From Candidatus Brevefilum sp. (lineage in GTDB: Bacteria > Chloroflexota > Anaerolineae > Anaerolineales > Anaerolineaceae): a stretch of 64,000 bases of DNA. The notes under the pieces were generated by a model. It ran no database searches and was not told the origin of the DNA. It worked only from the letters and a program-made list of their open reading frames with translations. Shown one piece after another: positions 25,234 through 34,827 of this stretch. Every line of letters begins with the position of its first letter. The first letter of the stretch is position 1. The position numbers and the translations under genes were made by a program. The stretch covers positions 1-64,000 of the forward strand of contig JAHYJN010000010.1 in the NCBI GenBank assembly GCA_019428905.1. The letters are read 5' to 3'.

Positions 25234-27696
25234 ATGAATGATGAAGAATGGTATCCCTCTTCAGAGGATGATGAAGATCTAATTGGGAATATCCACCAAC
25301 GGACAGAAGAGCTGTATCGGATCGCAAGCTGGGAAGTTGATCTGAATGGGTCCTTTACCAGTCCGGCTTTTATATTGGAAGATATGGTGGTGTTCCCACA
25401 TATGATTTCACCGGTTTTCTTAAGTGATCAGGCGGCCATCAGGGCAATCGATGCTGCACAAAATCAAAATAAAGCCGCGGTGGCGTTGTTTTGGTCCGAT
25501 GAGGAAGATGAAAACGATCCTCTCAGCAGGTTTTTACCAATTGGCATGGAAATGGCAGTTGGGCGGATGTTATCGTTGCAGGGTGGCGAGCATTCTGCCC
25601 TGGTGCAGGGACGGCGGCGTGTCGAGGTTGTGGCGATTATCGAAACACATCCCTATTTGGTTGTGCAAGTGCGTCCTGTTTTGGATAATTTTCGCATGAC
25701 ACGCCAATTGAATGCTTTGATGCGGACCTCGCGTAACCTATTTGAGCGCTGTGTCGCATTAAATGACAGCTTGCCGGAAGAAGCGCACCTGTTTTCTATT
25801 AATATCAGTGACCCGGGCTGGTTGGCGGATATGATTGCGACATCGCTGCCGCTCACCAATCAAACCCGGCAAACCTTGCTGACCCTGGTCCATCCCGCAG
25901 ACCGGTTAAAACAAGTCAACCAGATCCTGGCGGAAGAATTGGATGTTCTTGAACTGGAAGATGAGATCCATGCACAAGTGCAAACAGAGGTGGATCGATC
26001 GCATCGGGAGTATTACCTGCGCGAACAAATGAAAGCCATCCAAACTGAGTTGGGCGAAGAGGATCTGTGGAGCCAGGAGGTCCGCAGCTTGGCGGAGCGG
26101 ATTGAAAGTATCGATCTACCTGAGGCAGTGAAAACCCAGGCGACTCGTGAACTGCAACGATTGCAGCAGATGCCGCCGATGGCACCGGAAGTGGGCATTA
26201 TTCGCACCTATTTGGATTGGATCCTGGACCTTCCCTGGACGCAGACAACTGAGGACAACCTGGATGTGGTTCATGCCATGACCGTGCTTGAACAAGATCA
26301 CTTTGGTCTGAAGAAAGCCAAAGACCGCATTATTGAGTACATTGCCATCCGCAGCCTGCACCCGAAGCGATTGCACCAACCTATCTTGTGTTTTGTGGGG
26401 CCGCCGGGTACCGGAAAGACTTCGTTAGGCAAATCAATTGCCAGCGCGCTCGGGCGAGAGTTCGTCCGGTTATCGCTGGGTGGTGTACGGGATGAAGCCG
26501 AGATTCGCGGTCATCGCCGCACTTATATCGGCGCGATGCCTGGTCGTATCATCCAGACCATGCGCCGAGCGGGCACGAAAAACCCGCTGTTCATGCTCGA
26601 CGAGATCGACAAATTAGGCGCAGACTTTCGTGGTGACCCTTCATCTGCTTTATTGGAGGTATTGGATCCAGAACAAAATTATGCCTTTTCTGATCACTAC
26701 CTGGAGGTGGATTACGACCTCTCGGGCGTGATCTTTATCACCACAGCCAACACCCTGGGCACCATCCCACCTGCTTTATTAGACCGAATGGAAGTGATCG
26801 AATTCTCTGGATATATCGAGGATGAGAAGATTGAGATTGCCAAACGATTCCTGATCCCAAGACAGCTTGACGAAACGGGTTTGGATGATGAAGGTATTCA
26901 ATTTTCTGATTTATCGCTGATGAAAATCATCCGTGAATACACATTCGAAGCTGGCGTACGCAATTTTGAGCGTGAAATTAGCCGTGTTTTACGCAAGCTT
27001 GCCCGGCTAAAGACTGAAAAGAAGCGTTACCCGAAACGCATCACCCCCCAGGCGATCCGTAACTTCCTGGGGCCACAGCAATTTTTCGAAACCGAAGCTG
27101 AAGGAGAAGATGAAGTGGGTGTCGCGACGGCGTTGGCCTGGACAGAAAATGGCGGTGAGATCATGCCGGTTGAGGTTTTGATCCTTGAGGGAAAAGGCAA
27201 TCTGCAAATCACGGGTCAGATCGGTGATGTGATGCAAGAGTCGGCACAGGCTGCCCTGTCTTACATCAAATCCAGGTCAGATCATCTCAAAATTGAACAC
27301 GACCTGTTCGAAAATGTTGATGTCCACCTGCATGTGCCTGAAGGCGCCATCCCCAAGGATGGTCCCAGTGCCGGGATCACAATCACAGCTGCGATGATCT
27401 CTGCTTTTACCGGACGTCCGAGTTATCATCTGGTGGGTATGACTGGTGAGATCACGTTACGTGGGCGCATCCTGCCTGTGGGTGGCATCCGGGAAAAAGT
27501 ATTAGCCTCGCACCGAGCCGGTTTGAAGAAAGTGATCATCCCGGAGCGAAACTCAAAGGACCTGGAGGACATCCCAAAAGCGGTTCTGAAAGATATCACC
27601 CTGGTGCCAGTCAAACATATGGATGAAGTTCTGCCTGTTGCCTTGCACGATCCTCTCTCAGAGTCACGTGCATCGAAAAAGAGGAATGCCGCATAA
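25234..27696 (+). CDS. lon: ATP-dependent Lon protease
   Basis: Degrades misfolded and regulatory proteins in the cytoplasm. About 820 residues from ATG 25234, preceded by GGAG; the track's TTG at 25213 has no ribosome site. The N-terminal LON substrate domain ([15 protein letters not shown]) is followed by a coiled-coil region. Next come AAA+ Walker [14 protein letters not shown] and Walker [12 protein letters not shown]. In the protease domain the catalytic Ser is in [11 protein letters not shown] and the Lys in [14 protein letters not shown]. The Ser-Lys dyad is complete. The extreme N-terminus is acidic ([10 protein letters not shown]), slightly longer than in E. coli Lon. Confidence 0.96.
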   Translation: MNDEEWYPSSEDDEDLIGNIHQRTEELYRIASWEVDLNGSFTSPAFILEDMVVFPHMISPVFLSDQAAIRAIDAAQNQNKAAVALFWSDEEDENDPLSRFLPIGMEMAVGRMLSLQGGEHSALVQGRRRVEVVAIIETHPYLVVQVRPVLDNFRMTRQLNALMRTSRNLFERCVALNDSLPEEAHLFSINISDPGWLADMIATSLPLTNQTRQTLLTLVHPADRLKQVNQILAEELDVLELEDEIHAQVQTEVDRSHREYYLREQMKAIQTELGEEDLWSQEVRSLAERIESIDLPEAVKTQATRELQRLQQMPPMAPEVGIIRTYLDWILDLPWTQTTEDNLDVVHAMTVLEQDHFGLKKAKDRIIEYIAIRSLHPKRLHQPILCFVGPPGTGKTSLGKSIASALGREFVRLSLGGVRDEAEIRGHRRTYIGAMPGRIIQTMRRAGTKNPLFMLDEIDKLGADFRGDPSSALLEVLDPEQNYAFSDHYLEVDYDLSGVIFITTANTLGTIPPALLDRMEVIEFSGYIEDEKIEIAKRFLIPRQLDETGLDDEGIQFSDLSLMKIIREYTFEAGVRNFEREISRVLRKLARLKTEKKRYPKRITPQAIRNFLGPQQFFETEAEGEDEVGVATALAWTENGGEIMPVEVLILEGKGNLQITGQIGDVMQESAQAALSYIKSRSDHLKIEHDLFENVDVHLHVPEGAIPKDGPSAGITITAAMISAFTGRPSYHLVGMTGEITLRGRILPVGGIREKVLASHRAGLKKVIIPERNSKDLEDIPKAVLKDITLVPVKHMDEVLPVALHDPLSESRASKKRNAA

Positions 27697-27699
27697 AAA

Positions 27700-27735
27700 A
27701 AACAGCACCAACATCGATCGGTGCTGTTTGACTTT
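27700..27735. terminator. Bidirectional terminator between lon and the coiled-coil gene
   Basis: AAACAGCACC and GGTGCTGTTT form a 10-bp stem, with an A-run before and TTTGACTTT after. It serves both convergent genes. Confidence 0.85.
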
Positions 27736-27756
27736 ATCAGTGAAATCCCTAAGGGG

Positions 27757-28248
27757 TCAGCTTTCAAATGAATCTGCTGCTGGATTTTCACGGTTGGGAA
27801 TATAAGCATCCTTTTGCAAGGTTTTCACGCCATTACGCACTTGTGTCAGCAGCCGGTCTAAATGCAATTCGAGACCTGTCAACGTTTCAAGGATGTAATG
27901 GTCAGCTTCGTTTTGTGAAGCAGCGGCGTCCCGCTGTGCTTGTTCAACAATCTCGTCCGCACGCTCTTTGGCCGCTTCGATGATCTCGTTGTCCTCAAGC
28001 TGCTTTTCAGCTTTTTCGCGCGCGAGGGCAATGGTGCGGTTGGCTTCTTCTTTGGCTTGGGCCAGGATGCGATCACGTTGTGTGACGATTTGCTGGGCTT
28101 TTTTAATCTCTTCAGGGATAGCCACCCGCATCTGGTCGATCAAGTCCAGCATGCGGTCTTCATCGACAACAACGCTGTGAGTTAACCAAATTGGCCGACT
28201 TTCATTAAACAGCTCCTCTAATCGATCAACAAGATGTAAGATATCCAT
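27757..28248 (-). CDS. Coiled-coil protein resembling the ATP synthase b subunit or DivIVA
   Basis: 163 residues, highly charged and helical. The centre is a long coiled coil (RILAQAKEEANRTIALAREKAEKQLED, then AKERADEIVEQAQRDAAAS). No membrane segment or signal is present, so it is not the b subunit itself. The start MDILHLVDRLEELFNES is conserved-looking and may pack on a partner. It lies 82 bases downstream of coaD on the same strand. The role is unknown; scaffold or cell-division-associated functions are possible. Confidence 0.65.
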   Translation of the reverse strand: MDILHLVDRLEELFNESRPIWLTHSVVVDEDRMLDLIDQMRVAIPEEIKKAQQIVTQRDRILAQAKEEANRTIALAREKAEKQLEDNEIIEAAKERADEIVEQAQRDAAASQNEADHYILETLTGLELHLDRLLTQVRNGVKTLQKDAYIPNRENPAADSFES

Positions 28249-28330
28249 AATCTCCTCCGCGCTAACGTGACAACAAGAAATGTTGCAAGCGTTATACCAA
28301 TCTTAACATATTTTGTAAATTATTTCGTTA

Positions 28331-28855
28331 TTAATCCCGTAAAGAGGTCAGGGGCACGATATTCTGATCAGTTCCTAAAACTTGAAAGCGTTTTCTCAAC
28401 GCCTCTTGAACATGGTCAGGGACCATACTTGAGACATCTCCGCCCAGGGCAGCGATCTCACGCACCGTTGTGGATGAAAGGAAAGTATGCTCTTCATTGG
28501 TGATCAGGGCAATCACGTCCACACTAGGCTCAAGGCGGTGGTTGGCGAGCGCCATCCGGAATTCGTATTCGAAGTCTGAAAACACCCGCAAACCGCGAAC
28601 AATGGCTTGCGCACCGACTTTTTTTGCAAATTGGACTGTCAATCCTGAGTAAGCCACCACTTCGATATTTTCCTGACCACGAAAAGTCTCTTGTACCAGA
28701 TTCAGGCGTTCTTGCGGTGAGAAAAGGATGTTGTCCTGCTCTCTGGCGTAGACAGCGATGATGACCTTTTCAAAGAGACCGGCAGCCCGTTTAGCAATGT
28801 TGACATGTCCATAATGGACGGGATCAAACGTTCCAGGGAATAAAACAACGGTCAT
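28331..28855 (-). CDS. coaD: Pantetheine-phosphate adenylyltransferase
   Basis: Transfers AMP from ATP to 4'-phosphopantetheine, the penultimate step of coenzyme A synthesis. It has 174 residues, slightly longer than E. coli CoaD. The nucleotidyltransferase motif is FPGTFDPVHYGHVNI, the second motif is AIVRGLRVFSDFEYEFRMA, and FLSSTTVREIAALGGDVS is the ISSTxxR-type motif. The start is one base away from the recG stop, so the two are co-transcribed. Confidence 0.95.
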   Translation of the reverse strand: MTVVLFPGTFDPVHYGHVNIAKRAAGLFEKVIIAVYAREQDNILFSPQERLNLVQETFRGQENIEVVAYSGLTVQFAKKVGAQAIVRGLRVFSDFEYEFRMALANHRLEPSVDVIALITNEEHTFLSSTTVREIAALGGDVSSMVPDHVQEALRKRFQVLGTDQNIVPLTSLRD

Positions 28856-28856
28856 A

Positions 28857-31352
28857 TTAGCTCACATCTCCTTCTCTATTTGGCCAAAAATGTTCCAGGG
28901 CGTCCAACATTAATTGATGTTCCACGGCAGAGAGGGTTGGGTCATTGTCAAAGACTTGTTGGGCGTACTTTCTCGCTTTTTCAATCAGGTGCACATCGGT
29001 TAGGTTTGCCAAACGTAAGTTTGCGTAGCCAGACTGACGGGTGCCTAAAAATTCTCCAGGGCCGCGCTGCCTGAGATCGTGTTCTGCCAGGACGAAACCA
29101 TCATTGGTGCTTTCCATGGCTAAGAGCCGCTCATTTTCTGCAGCATCGCTGGTTTGTGGGATCAAGATGCAGTAAGATTGTTCAGCGCTCCGTCCAACAC
29201 GGCCGCGCAGTTGGTGGAGTTGGGCTAATCCAAAGCGATTGGCGCCTTCTATGACCATCACCGTGGCGTTGGGGATATCTACACCCACCTCGATCACGGT
29301 TGTTGACACCAGTATATCAAATTGGCGGTCCCTGAATTGCCGCATCACAGATTCTTTCTCATCTGGGCGCAGCCTCCCATGCAATAAACCAACCCGTAAG
29401 TTGGGGAACACCTCAGCTTGGAGTCGTTCCTGTTCCTGCACGGCTGCTAAGACCTCTTCATTTTCCCCTTGTTCAACCAGGGGGTAGATGATAAAGGCTT
29501 GGTGTCCATGATCAATTTGTGCCCGCACCAAGTTGTAGATGCGTTCTCTCTCAACAGGATAGACAATGTGGGTGCTCACAGGCTGCCTGCCTGGCGGCAT
29601 TTCGTCCATGACGCTCAGATCAAGGTCGCCGTAAATGGTCAATGCCAGGGAGCGGGGGATAGGAGTGGCCGTCATCACCAGCAAATGGGGATTATCTCCC
29701 TTCTCCCTAAGGGCTGCTCGTTGAGAGACGCCAAAGCGGTGCTGCTCATCGACAATCACAATTTGCAAATCGTTAAACACCACCGGGTCTTCAATCAGCG
29801 CGTGGGTACCAATCAGAAGTTTGATATGCCCTTCAGCCAAACTGTGAAGAATCTCCTCGCGTTCTTTTGCGGGGGTATCGCCGATCAGCAGCCGGATTTG
29901 ATCTTCCTTGAGTACAGCGCTTTCATCTTCAGGATTTGCCAGCAGGCGTTTAAGGTTGGTGTAGTGTTGCTCTGCCAGGATGCTGGTTGGTGCCATATAA
30001 GCAGCCTGCGCGCCGGTCTTGACCACCATGCTGATCCCCAGGCCGGCGATGACTGTTTTGCCTGACCCAACATCTCCCTGGAGCAAGCGGTTCATTGGTC
30101 GACCGGATTCGAGGTTCTGGCGAATATCCGCCAGAACTTTGATCTGTGCGTTAGTCAGTTGGAATGGGAGATGTCTGATGCGTTCATCAAGCCAGCTGTC
30201 ATCCACCTGGTACTTACGACCTTCGTGGTTTGTCCATTCATATTTCTGTCGGAGGACGCCCAGTTGGAGGAGGAAAATCTCATCAAACGCCAGCCGATAG
30301 TGGGCTTTCTTTAAATTGGGGTGATTTTCTGGAAAATGGATCTCTTTTAACGCTGTCGAGAGATCTATCAAATTTGCATCTTCCAGGATGTATTCCGTCA
30401 TGAACTCCGGAATTTTTGAAACCCATTGGGTTAATACGGAAAATATCACACGCCGCAGCCAGCGCTGACTCAGGCGGGCTGTTAGCGAATAGACTGGGAC
30501 AATGCGTTTTGTGTTGAGTTGGTGTTGATCGATTTGCTCATAGTCAGGGTGGTACATGACCAGTCTGCCCATGTACTGTTCGATCTTGCCGGATATGGAG
30601 AGGAACATATCCTTACGTAAGTGCCGCACATGGTAATCCTGGTTGAACCACATCAGTTGGATGGTGCCAGTTTTATCCGACACCAATACCTGGATGATTT
30701 TGCGGTTCTTGTTGCGCGAGGTAAAGGTGCTAATGCTTTTAACCCAGGCGATGATCGTTACCTCTTCGCCATAGCTTAAGTCCTTGATCAGTTTTAACTC
30801 TGAATAGTCATCATAGCGCCTGGGAAAGTAATAGATTATATCCTCGACCGTGGTAATGTCTATTTTTTCGAGTAGTTGAGCCTGTTTCTGACCGATGCCG
30901 CGCACAACTGTGGTGGGTGAGGATAGGCCCTCAGGGACTGCAGTATTGGGCACGGTTGGTATGCCATTCCTTCTTTTTTGGGTTGAAATCCGACCTTGCC
31001 GGGCAGGCTGGGATGGGTTTTTGCTTTGGTCGCGCCTGTTCCCTTCAGAAATGTTGGCCTGGGCGGGTTTGGCTTGTATTTCAGGTTGCGCGAGATGCTT
31101 AATTCCTGGGTTATCCAGGAGATGGCCAACCTGTTTGAGAGCCTGAGCTCGTTCAGCGGTGGTCAGCTGAGCGTACTGGTTGAGAATTGAGGCAACCGAT
31201 TGGATTTTGTCTTCTGGCAAACCATCGGCACGAGCTTCTCCCAGCCATCTTTCGGTGAGTTTTTCCAATCCCCCAACCACAGCTTTATTGGTGTAATTGT
31301 ATTCAGCTTCCAGTTTGAATATCTTGTACAGCTTTTCAATCGATCGTTGCAT
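28857..31352 (-). CDS. recG: ATP-dependent DNA helicase RecG
   Basis: Remodels stalled replication forks and branched DNA. 831 residues, roughly 140 longer than E. coli RecG. The extra is an N-terminal helical region (1-90) and a low-complexity basic/Pro linker (90-140). The wedge domain starts near VVRGIGQKQAQLLEKI. The helicase motifs are LLQGDVGSGKTVIAG (I), VDEQHRFGVSQR (II) and VMTATPIPRSLALTIYGDLD (III). Motif VI lies in QLRGRVGRSAEQSYC. N-terminal extensions also occur in other deep-branching bacterial RecG proteins. Confidence 0.95.
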   Translation of the reverse strand: MQRSIEKLYKIFKLEAEYNYTNKAVVGGLEKLTERWLGEARADGLPEDKIQSVASILNQYAQLTTAERAQALKQVGHLLDNPGIKHLAQPEIQAKPAQANISEGNRRDQSKNPSQPARQGRISTQKRRNGIPTVPNTAVPEGLSSPTTVVRGIGQKQAQLLEKIDITTVEDIIYYFPRRYDDYSELKLIKDLSYGEEVTIIAWVKSISTFTSRNKNRKIIQVLVSDKTGTIQLMWFNQDYHVRHLRKDMFLSISGKIEQYMGRLVMYHPDYEQIDQHQLNTKRIVPVYSLTARLSQRWLRRVIFSVLTQWVSKIPEFMTEYILEDANLIDLSTALKEIHFPENHPNLKKAHYRLAFDEIFLLQLGVLRQKYEWTNHEGRKYQVDDSWLDERIRHLPFQLTNAQIKVLADIRQNLESGRPMNRLLQGDVGSGKTVIAGLGISMVVKTGAQAAYMAPTSILAEQHYTNLKRLLANPEDESAVLKEDQIRLLIGDTPAKEREEILHSLAEGHIKLLIGTHALIEDPVVFNDLQIVIVDEQHRFGVSQRAALREKGDNPHLLVMTATPIPRSLALTIYGDLDLSVMDEMPPGRQPVSTHIVYPVERERIYNLVRAQIDHGHQAFIIYPLVEQGENEEVLAAVQEQERLQAEVFPNLRVGLLHGRLRPDEKESVMRQFRDRQFDILVSTTVIEVGVDIPNATVMVIEGANRFGLAQLHQLRGRVGRSAEQSYCILIPQTSDAAENERLLAMESTNDGFVLAEHDLRQRGPGEFLGTRQSGYANLRLANLTDVHLIEKARKYAQQVFDNDPTLSAVEHQLMLDALEHFWPNREGDVS

Positions 31353-31505
31353 TGTTTATCAATACCTTATTTTTGAGCGTTAGGATAATTTTATCGTGAA
31401 ACGTCTGATAAAATCAGGTCAGCTTCAAACATCCTGCTCATAATTGTAACATCCCTAACAAAGACCTGTTGCCGAGTACGTTAGTGTATCAATCCCCGAA
31501 TAGAT

Positions 31506-31528
31506 AACACCCCGTCGGTCGGGGTGTT
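31506..31528. terminator. Terminator between fakA and recG
   Basis: AACACCCCG and CGGGGTGTT form a perfect 9-bp stem with a 5-base loop. On the minus strand it follows fakA, though the T-run is short (ATCTATT). Confidence 0.7.
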
Positions 31529-31557
31529 TGTGCGTTTAGGTTGATAATGACACAGGT

Positions 31558-33243
31558 TTATTCGATCGCGATGATCAACTGGTAATGGGGCTGCCCACCT
31601 TCGTGCACTTCGACTTCATGATCGGGGTAGATCGAGCGGATTTTGTCGGAGAGCTGATTGACTCGGGGTATTTCAATATCCTCACCGTAAAATAGGGTAA
31701 TCCGTTCGTAATCATTGGTATCTGCTGCAACCAGCAATGCTTCACAGGCTTCTTCGATGGATTGCGCCGAACAGACCAATTTTCCGTTATGCAGGGCAAT
31801 CACCTGTCCTTTTTCGACCTGAACGTTATCCACTTCAACCGTGCGAGTGGCTGTTGTGATTTCACCTGTTTCCACATCATGCACACCTTCATTCATTGAG
31901 GAGACAATCTTGTCAAAATCAGCATCTGGGATTAAACGAAACATGGCGGATAGCCCCTGTGGAACGCTGGTGGTGGGGATAACAGCGACGTTCTTGACCG
32001 TCATCGAAGCCGCTTCTTTGGCTGCCATGATGATGTTCTTATTGTTGGGTAAGATGACAACCTTCTCAGTTGGCAGGTTTTCAAACGAAGCCAACAGCTC
32101 TTTAATACTGGGGTTCATTGTCTGACCGCCCTGGACAATGGCAGCCACACCCAGGCTGGCAAAGATCCGACTGAGACCAGGTCCAGGTGAGACAGCCACA
32201 ACTGCTGTTTCTCCAGGCTGGACCATTGCCAATTTCAGTTTGGGATTCTTGTTGTTGTTTTTCTCTTGCATTTGAGCAACCAAGTTTTCGATCATCACCT
32301 TCTTGATCGTGCCCAGGGTCATAGTGTGGTCGATAGGTTGATAGCGATTATCTTGGGGAACGTGGATGTGCATTCTGTAAATGCCTTCGCCCTCACCCAC
32401 CTGTATGGATGAGCCGATTTTGGTCAGTTCCTCATAATAATCTTCAAGGTTAAAAGTTGATCCGGGTGAGAAATCAATTACGACTTCATAGTCCTGTCCG
32501 GGCTCAATGGTTTCCATGGCGTTTTCCATCGCCATTTCCGAAAGCGGCAACACCTCGGTAAGAGGTTTGTCCAGTGGATCGCCGTTGATAAACCGCCACA
32601 TGCCTTCAAAGATGCATAACAGGCCTTTGCCGCCCGAATCCACCACACCAGCTTGTTTGAGGATTGGCAAGAGATCAGGCGTGCGCTCGACAGATGCTTC
32701 TGCTGCTTGAACAATATCCGCCAGCACTTCTGTGAAACTGGTGGTGCGTTGGGCTGAAACCTCAGCCTGGGTAGCAATGTCCTTGATCACGGTTAATATG
32801 GTGCCTTCAACTGGGCGAACAACACCTTTGTATGCAGTCTCTTTGGCTTCAACCAATGCCTCGACCAGGTTGTCAACATTCATGGTGGGGGTGTCATCCA
32901 GGGCCCGGGCAAACCCGCGCCAGATTTGTGACAGGATGACACCTGAATTGCCGCGTGCGCCCATCAACGCGCCGCGTGCAACCGCATGGGAAAGCTGTCC
33001 AACGTTATCAATGCCCGATTTTTCTATTTCATCGAAGGCGGCTTGCATGGTCAGGACCATATTGGTCCCGGTGTCCCCATCTGGAACAGGAAAGACATTC
33101 AAACTGTTGACAATCTGCTGGTTTGTTTTCAACCAAATCATCCCCGCTTCAAGCAATGTCTTCAGACCCTGACCATCAATCGGTACGGATACCAATTTGT
33201 GACGTTCAGCGGGACTTAATTTCGTCAACTCGGCAGCACTCAT
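31558..33243 (-). CDS. fakA: DAK2-domain fatty acid kinase FakA (YloV family)
   Basis: Phosphorylates fatty acids held by a FakB (DegV-type) partner, feeding phospholipid synthesis. 561 residues, the usual size. The DAK2 nucleotide site is visible in NSLNVFPVPDGDTGTNM and in GARGNSGVILSQIWRGFA. The middle and C-terminal domains (from about residue 210) include VVIDFSPGSTFNLEDYYEEL and the end VEVHEGGQPHYQLIIAIE. It sits downstream of the gls24-like gene, the order found in Firmicutes (yloU-yloV). A DegV gene at 61867 could encode its FakB partner. Confidence 0.88.
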   Translation of the reverse strand: MSAAELTKLSPAERHKLVSVPIDGQGLKTLLEAGMIWLKTNQQIVNSLNVFPVPDGDTGTNMVLTMQAAFDEIEKSGIDNVGQLSHAVARGALMGARGNSGVILSQIWRGFARALDDTPTMNVDNLVEALVEAKETAYKGVVRPVEGTILTVIKDIATQAEVSAQRTTSFTEVLADIVQAAEASVERTPDLLPILKQAGVVDSGGKGLLCIFEGMWRFINGDPLDKPLTEVLPLSEMAMENAMETIEPGQDYEVVIDFSPGSTFNLEDYYEELTKIGSSIQVGEGEGIYRMHIHVPQDNRYQPIDHTMTLGTIKKVMIENLVAQMQEKNNNKNPKLKLAMVQPGETAVVAVSPGPGLSRIFASLGVAAIVQGGQTMNPSIKELLASFENLPTEKVVILPNNKNIIMAAKEAASMTVKNVAVIPTTSVPQGLSAMFRLIPDADFDKIVSSMNEGVHDVETGEITTATRTVEVDNVQVEKGQVIALHNGKLVCSAQSIEEACEALLVAADTNDYERITLFYGEDIEIPRVNQLSDKIRSIYPDHEVEVHEGGQPHYQLIIAIE

Positions 33244-33276
33244 AACTCTCCAATAATTAATAAACGCAATAATTTC

Positions 33277-33300
33277 CAGCTTTCATGAGAATGAAAGCTG
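33277..33300. terminator. Intercistronic hairpin between gls24-like gene and fakA
   Basis: CAGCTTTCAT and ATGAAAGCTG pair perfectly around GAGA. It starts right after the gls24 stop and has no T-run, so it is likely an attenuator or RNA-stability element. Confidence 0.55.
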
Positions 33301-33301
33301 A

Positions 33302-33667
33302 CTAATCCATGTTACTGATCCGCAGGCCGCGGACGTGGACATTAATCCGCCGCACCGGTAGACCGACGGTTTTTTCAACGTTATACTTGACGCTGTTGGC
33401 AACACTGGAAGAAATCGACTTGATTCGTGTGCCATATTCAACGACGATATACAGGTCAATCACCAGGCCGTCGTGGTCGTAGGTGACTTCGACCCCGTAT
33501 TTGGCATCCTTAACGAACAATTGGCGGATGTTTTCACCAAGATTCTTCGGCGCCAGGCCGACCACACCGTAGGATTGGAGGGTGGATTGGCGCGCGATGG
33601 ATGCAATAGCATCTTTTTGGATCAGGATACTGCCTAATTCGTTGTGGATATTTTCTGTTTCTCTCAT
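33302..33667 (-). CDS. Asp23/Gls24 (YloU) family protein
   Basis: 121 residues, cytoplasmic. The Asp23 core is visible in ILIQKDAIASIARQSTLQSYGVVGLA and in GLVIDLYIVVEYGTRIKSISSSVANSV, ending in INVHVRGLRI. Family members are abundant envelope-stress-associated proteins in Gram-positives, and the short YloU form is regularly found before fakA. It is divergent from rpmB, with a shared 116-base promoter region. Exact function is unknown. Confidence 0.88.
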   Translation of the reverse strand: MRETENIHNELGSILIQKDAIASIARQSTLQSYGVVGLAPKNLGENIRQLFVKDAKYGVEVTYDHDGLVIDLYIVVEYGTRIKSISSSVANSVKYNVEKTVGLPVRRINVHVRGLRISNMD

Positions 33668-33686
33668 ATTTTTTCACCTTACTTGC

Positions 33687-33715
33687 TTGTCGCTTTAAGT
33701 AGAGTATGGTAAAAT
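33687..33715 (+). promoter_or_regulatory. Promoter of rpmB
   Basis: TTGTCG, a 17-base spacer and TAAAAT. The predicted start point is near 33722, giving a leader of about 60 bases. Confidence 0.55.
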
Positions 33716-33723
33716 CATTCGCT

Positions 33724-33746
33724 GTTTGACTGATTAATCAGCAAAC
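33724..33746 (+). promoter_or_regulatory. Leader hairpin or operator upstream of rpmB
   Basis: CTGATTAATCAG is a perfect 12-base palindrome, flanked by GTTTG and CAAAC with one bulged A. In RNA it would be a stable hairpin at the very start of the rpmB leader. As DNA it could be an operator shared with the divergent gls24 unit. Confidence 0.45.
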
Positions 33747-33783
33747 CAGGTCATTATATCTTAAGTTTTGAAAGGACGACATC

Positions 33784-33969
33784 ATGGCGATCTGCGAACA
33801 ATGTGGAAAAAAGACCACCTTCGGTCATAATCGAAGCCACTCAATGAGGGCAACCAAACGACAATTCAAGCCAAACCTGCAAAAGGTCTCGGTATACGAG
33901 AACGGGCGAACGGTTCGTAAAACTTTGTGCACCCGCTGTATCCGCACATTGGTTAAATCCTCTAAATAG
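33784..33969 (+). CDS. rpmB: 50S ribosomal protein L28
   Basis: 61 residues, the short L28 form. It starts MAICEQCGKKTTFGHNRSHS and has CTRCIRTL near the end, giving two CXXC pairs that form a zinc site (the C+ type). A GAAAGGACGACATC ribosome site precedes the ATG. It is a single-gene unit with its own promoter and strong terminator. Confidence 0.96.
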   Translation: MAICEQCGKKTTFGHNRSHSMRATKRQFKPNLQKVSVYENGRTVRKTLCTRCIRTLVKSSK

Positions 33970-33994
33970 GCTTAACACACACTCAGTGCATAAG

Positions 33995-34018
33995 TCGCGA
34001 CACAATGTCGCGATTTTT
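33995..34018 (+). terminator. Terminator of rpmB
   Basis: TCGCGACA and TGTCGCGA form a perfect 8-bp stem around CAA, followed by TTTTT. Confidence 0.9.
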
Positions 34019-34033
34019 GCATTTAAAGCCCAA

Positions 34034-34693
34034 TTAACGTAACGCCTCATGCAGAGCAGTGATCCCAGCTGCGATCCCAGCTTGGTGTCCGAATATAGCT
34101 GACCCTGCGACGAAATTTCTTGCCCCAGCCTGGTAACAGGCTTTAATGGTGTCTTTGTCGACGCCGCCGTCGATTTGAATTGTGGCCTGTGAGTTTGTTT
34201 CTTCGAGTAAGGCTTTGGTGCGACGGATCTTATCATACATTCCAGGGAGAAATGACTGGCCGCCGAAACCGGGATTGACCGTCATTATGAGGATCTTGTC
34301 AAAATCATGGGTTAATTCACGTAAAGTGCTGACTGGCGTACCGGGGTTGATCACAATCGCCGGGGAAACACCTAAATCTCGAATACTTTCTAAAGTACGC
34401 TGGATATGTGGGCAGGTTTCGTAATGGACTGTGATGTGATTAGCGCCAGCTTCAGCAAATGCATCAATGTGGCGCTCAGGATTGACAATCATCAAGTGAA
34501 CATCAATCGGCAGCTGGGTAACCTTACGAACGGCTTTTACGATGTTGGGGCCAAATGTGATATTCGGAACAAAACTGCCGTCCATCACATCGACGTGGAT
34601 CCAATCGGCGCCACCATCCACAGCTTGCTGGATCTGGTCTTCAAGGTAGCGTAAATCCGCCGATAAAATTGAGGGTGCGATGATATAAGACAT
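34034..34693 (-). CDS. rpe: Ribulose-phosphate 3-epimerase
   Basis: Interconverts ribulose 5-phosphate and xylulose 5-phosphate in the pentose phosphate pathway. 219 residues, a TIM barrel. Typical segments are IAPSILSADLRYLEDQI, WIHVDVMDGSFVPNITFGP, VDVHLMIVNPERH, MTVNPGFGGQSF and IQIDGGVDKDTI. The metal histidines and acidic catalytic residues lie within these segments. Its location next to a PknB-type kinase gene and rpmB matches the ancestral Gram-positive arrangement. Confidence 0.96.
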   Translation of the reverse strand: MSYIIAPSILSADLRYLEDQIQQAVDGGADWIHVDVMDGSFVPNITFGPNIVKAVRKVTQLPIDVHLMIVNPERHIDAFAEAGANHITVHYETCPHIQRTLESIRDLGVSPAIVINPGTPVSTLRELTHDFDKILIMTVNPGFGGQSFLPGMYDKIRRTKALLEETNSQATIQIDGGVDKDTIKACYQAGARNFVAGSAIFGHQAGIAAGITALHEALR

Positions 34694-34724
34694 ATGCTAA
34701 CTTTACCCCGATTTAAAAATTATG

Positions 34725-34824
34725 GTAACTGCTCAAGCAGCCCTGCGGCTAAAGAATGGGGCGTATGGTGGGTGGCGAAGCTGCTGCACCACACCTCCGA
34801 TTTCTTCGCATGCCGAGTGGTTGC
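34725..34824. repeat. Dispersed intergenic element, copy A
   Basis: Left end GTAACTGCTCA and right end CGAGTGGTTGC are imperfect inverted repeats. The interior (AGCAGCCCTGCGGCTAAAG, then GGTGGCGAAGC and CACCACACC) is shared with copy B. It fills the gap between the rpe start and the kinase stop. Confidence 0.6.
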
Positions 34825-34827
34825 GCT

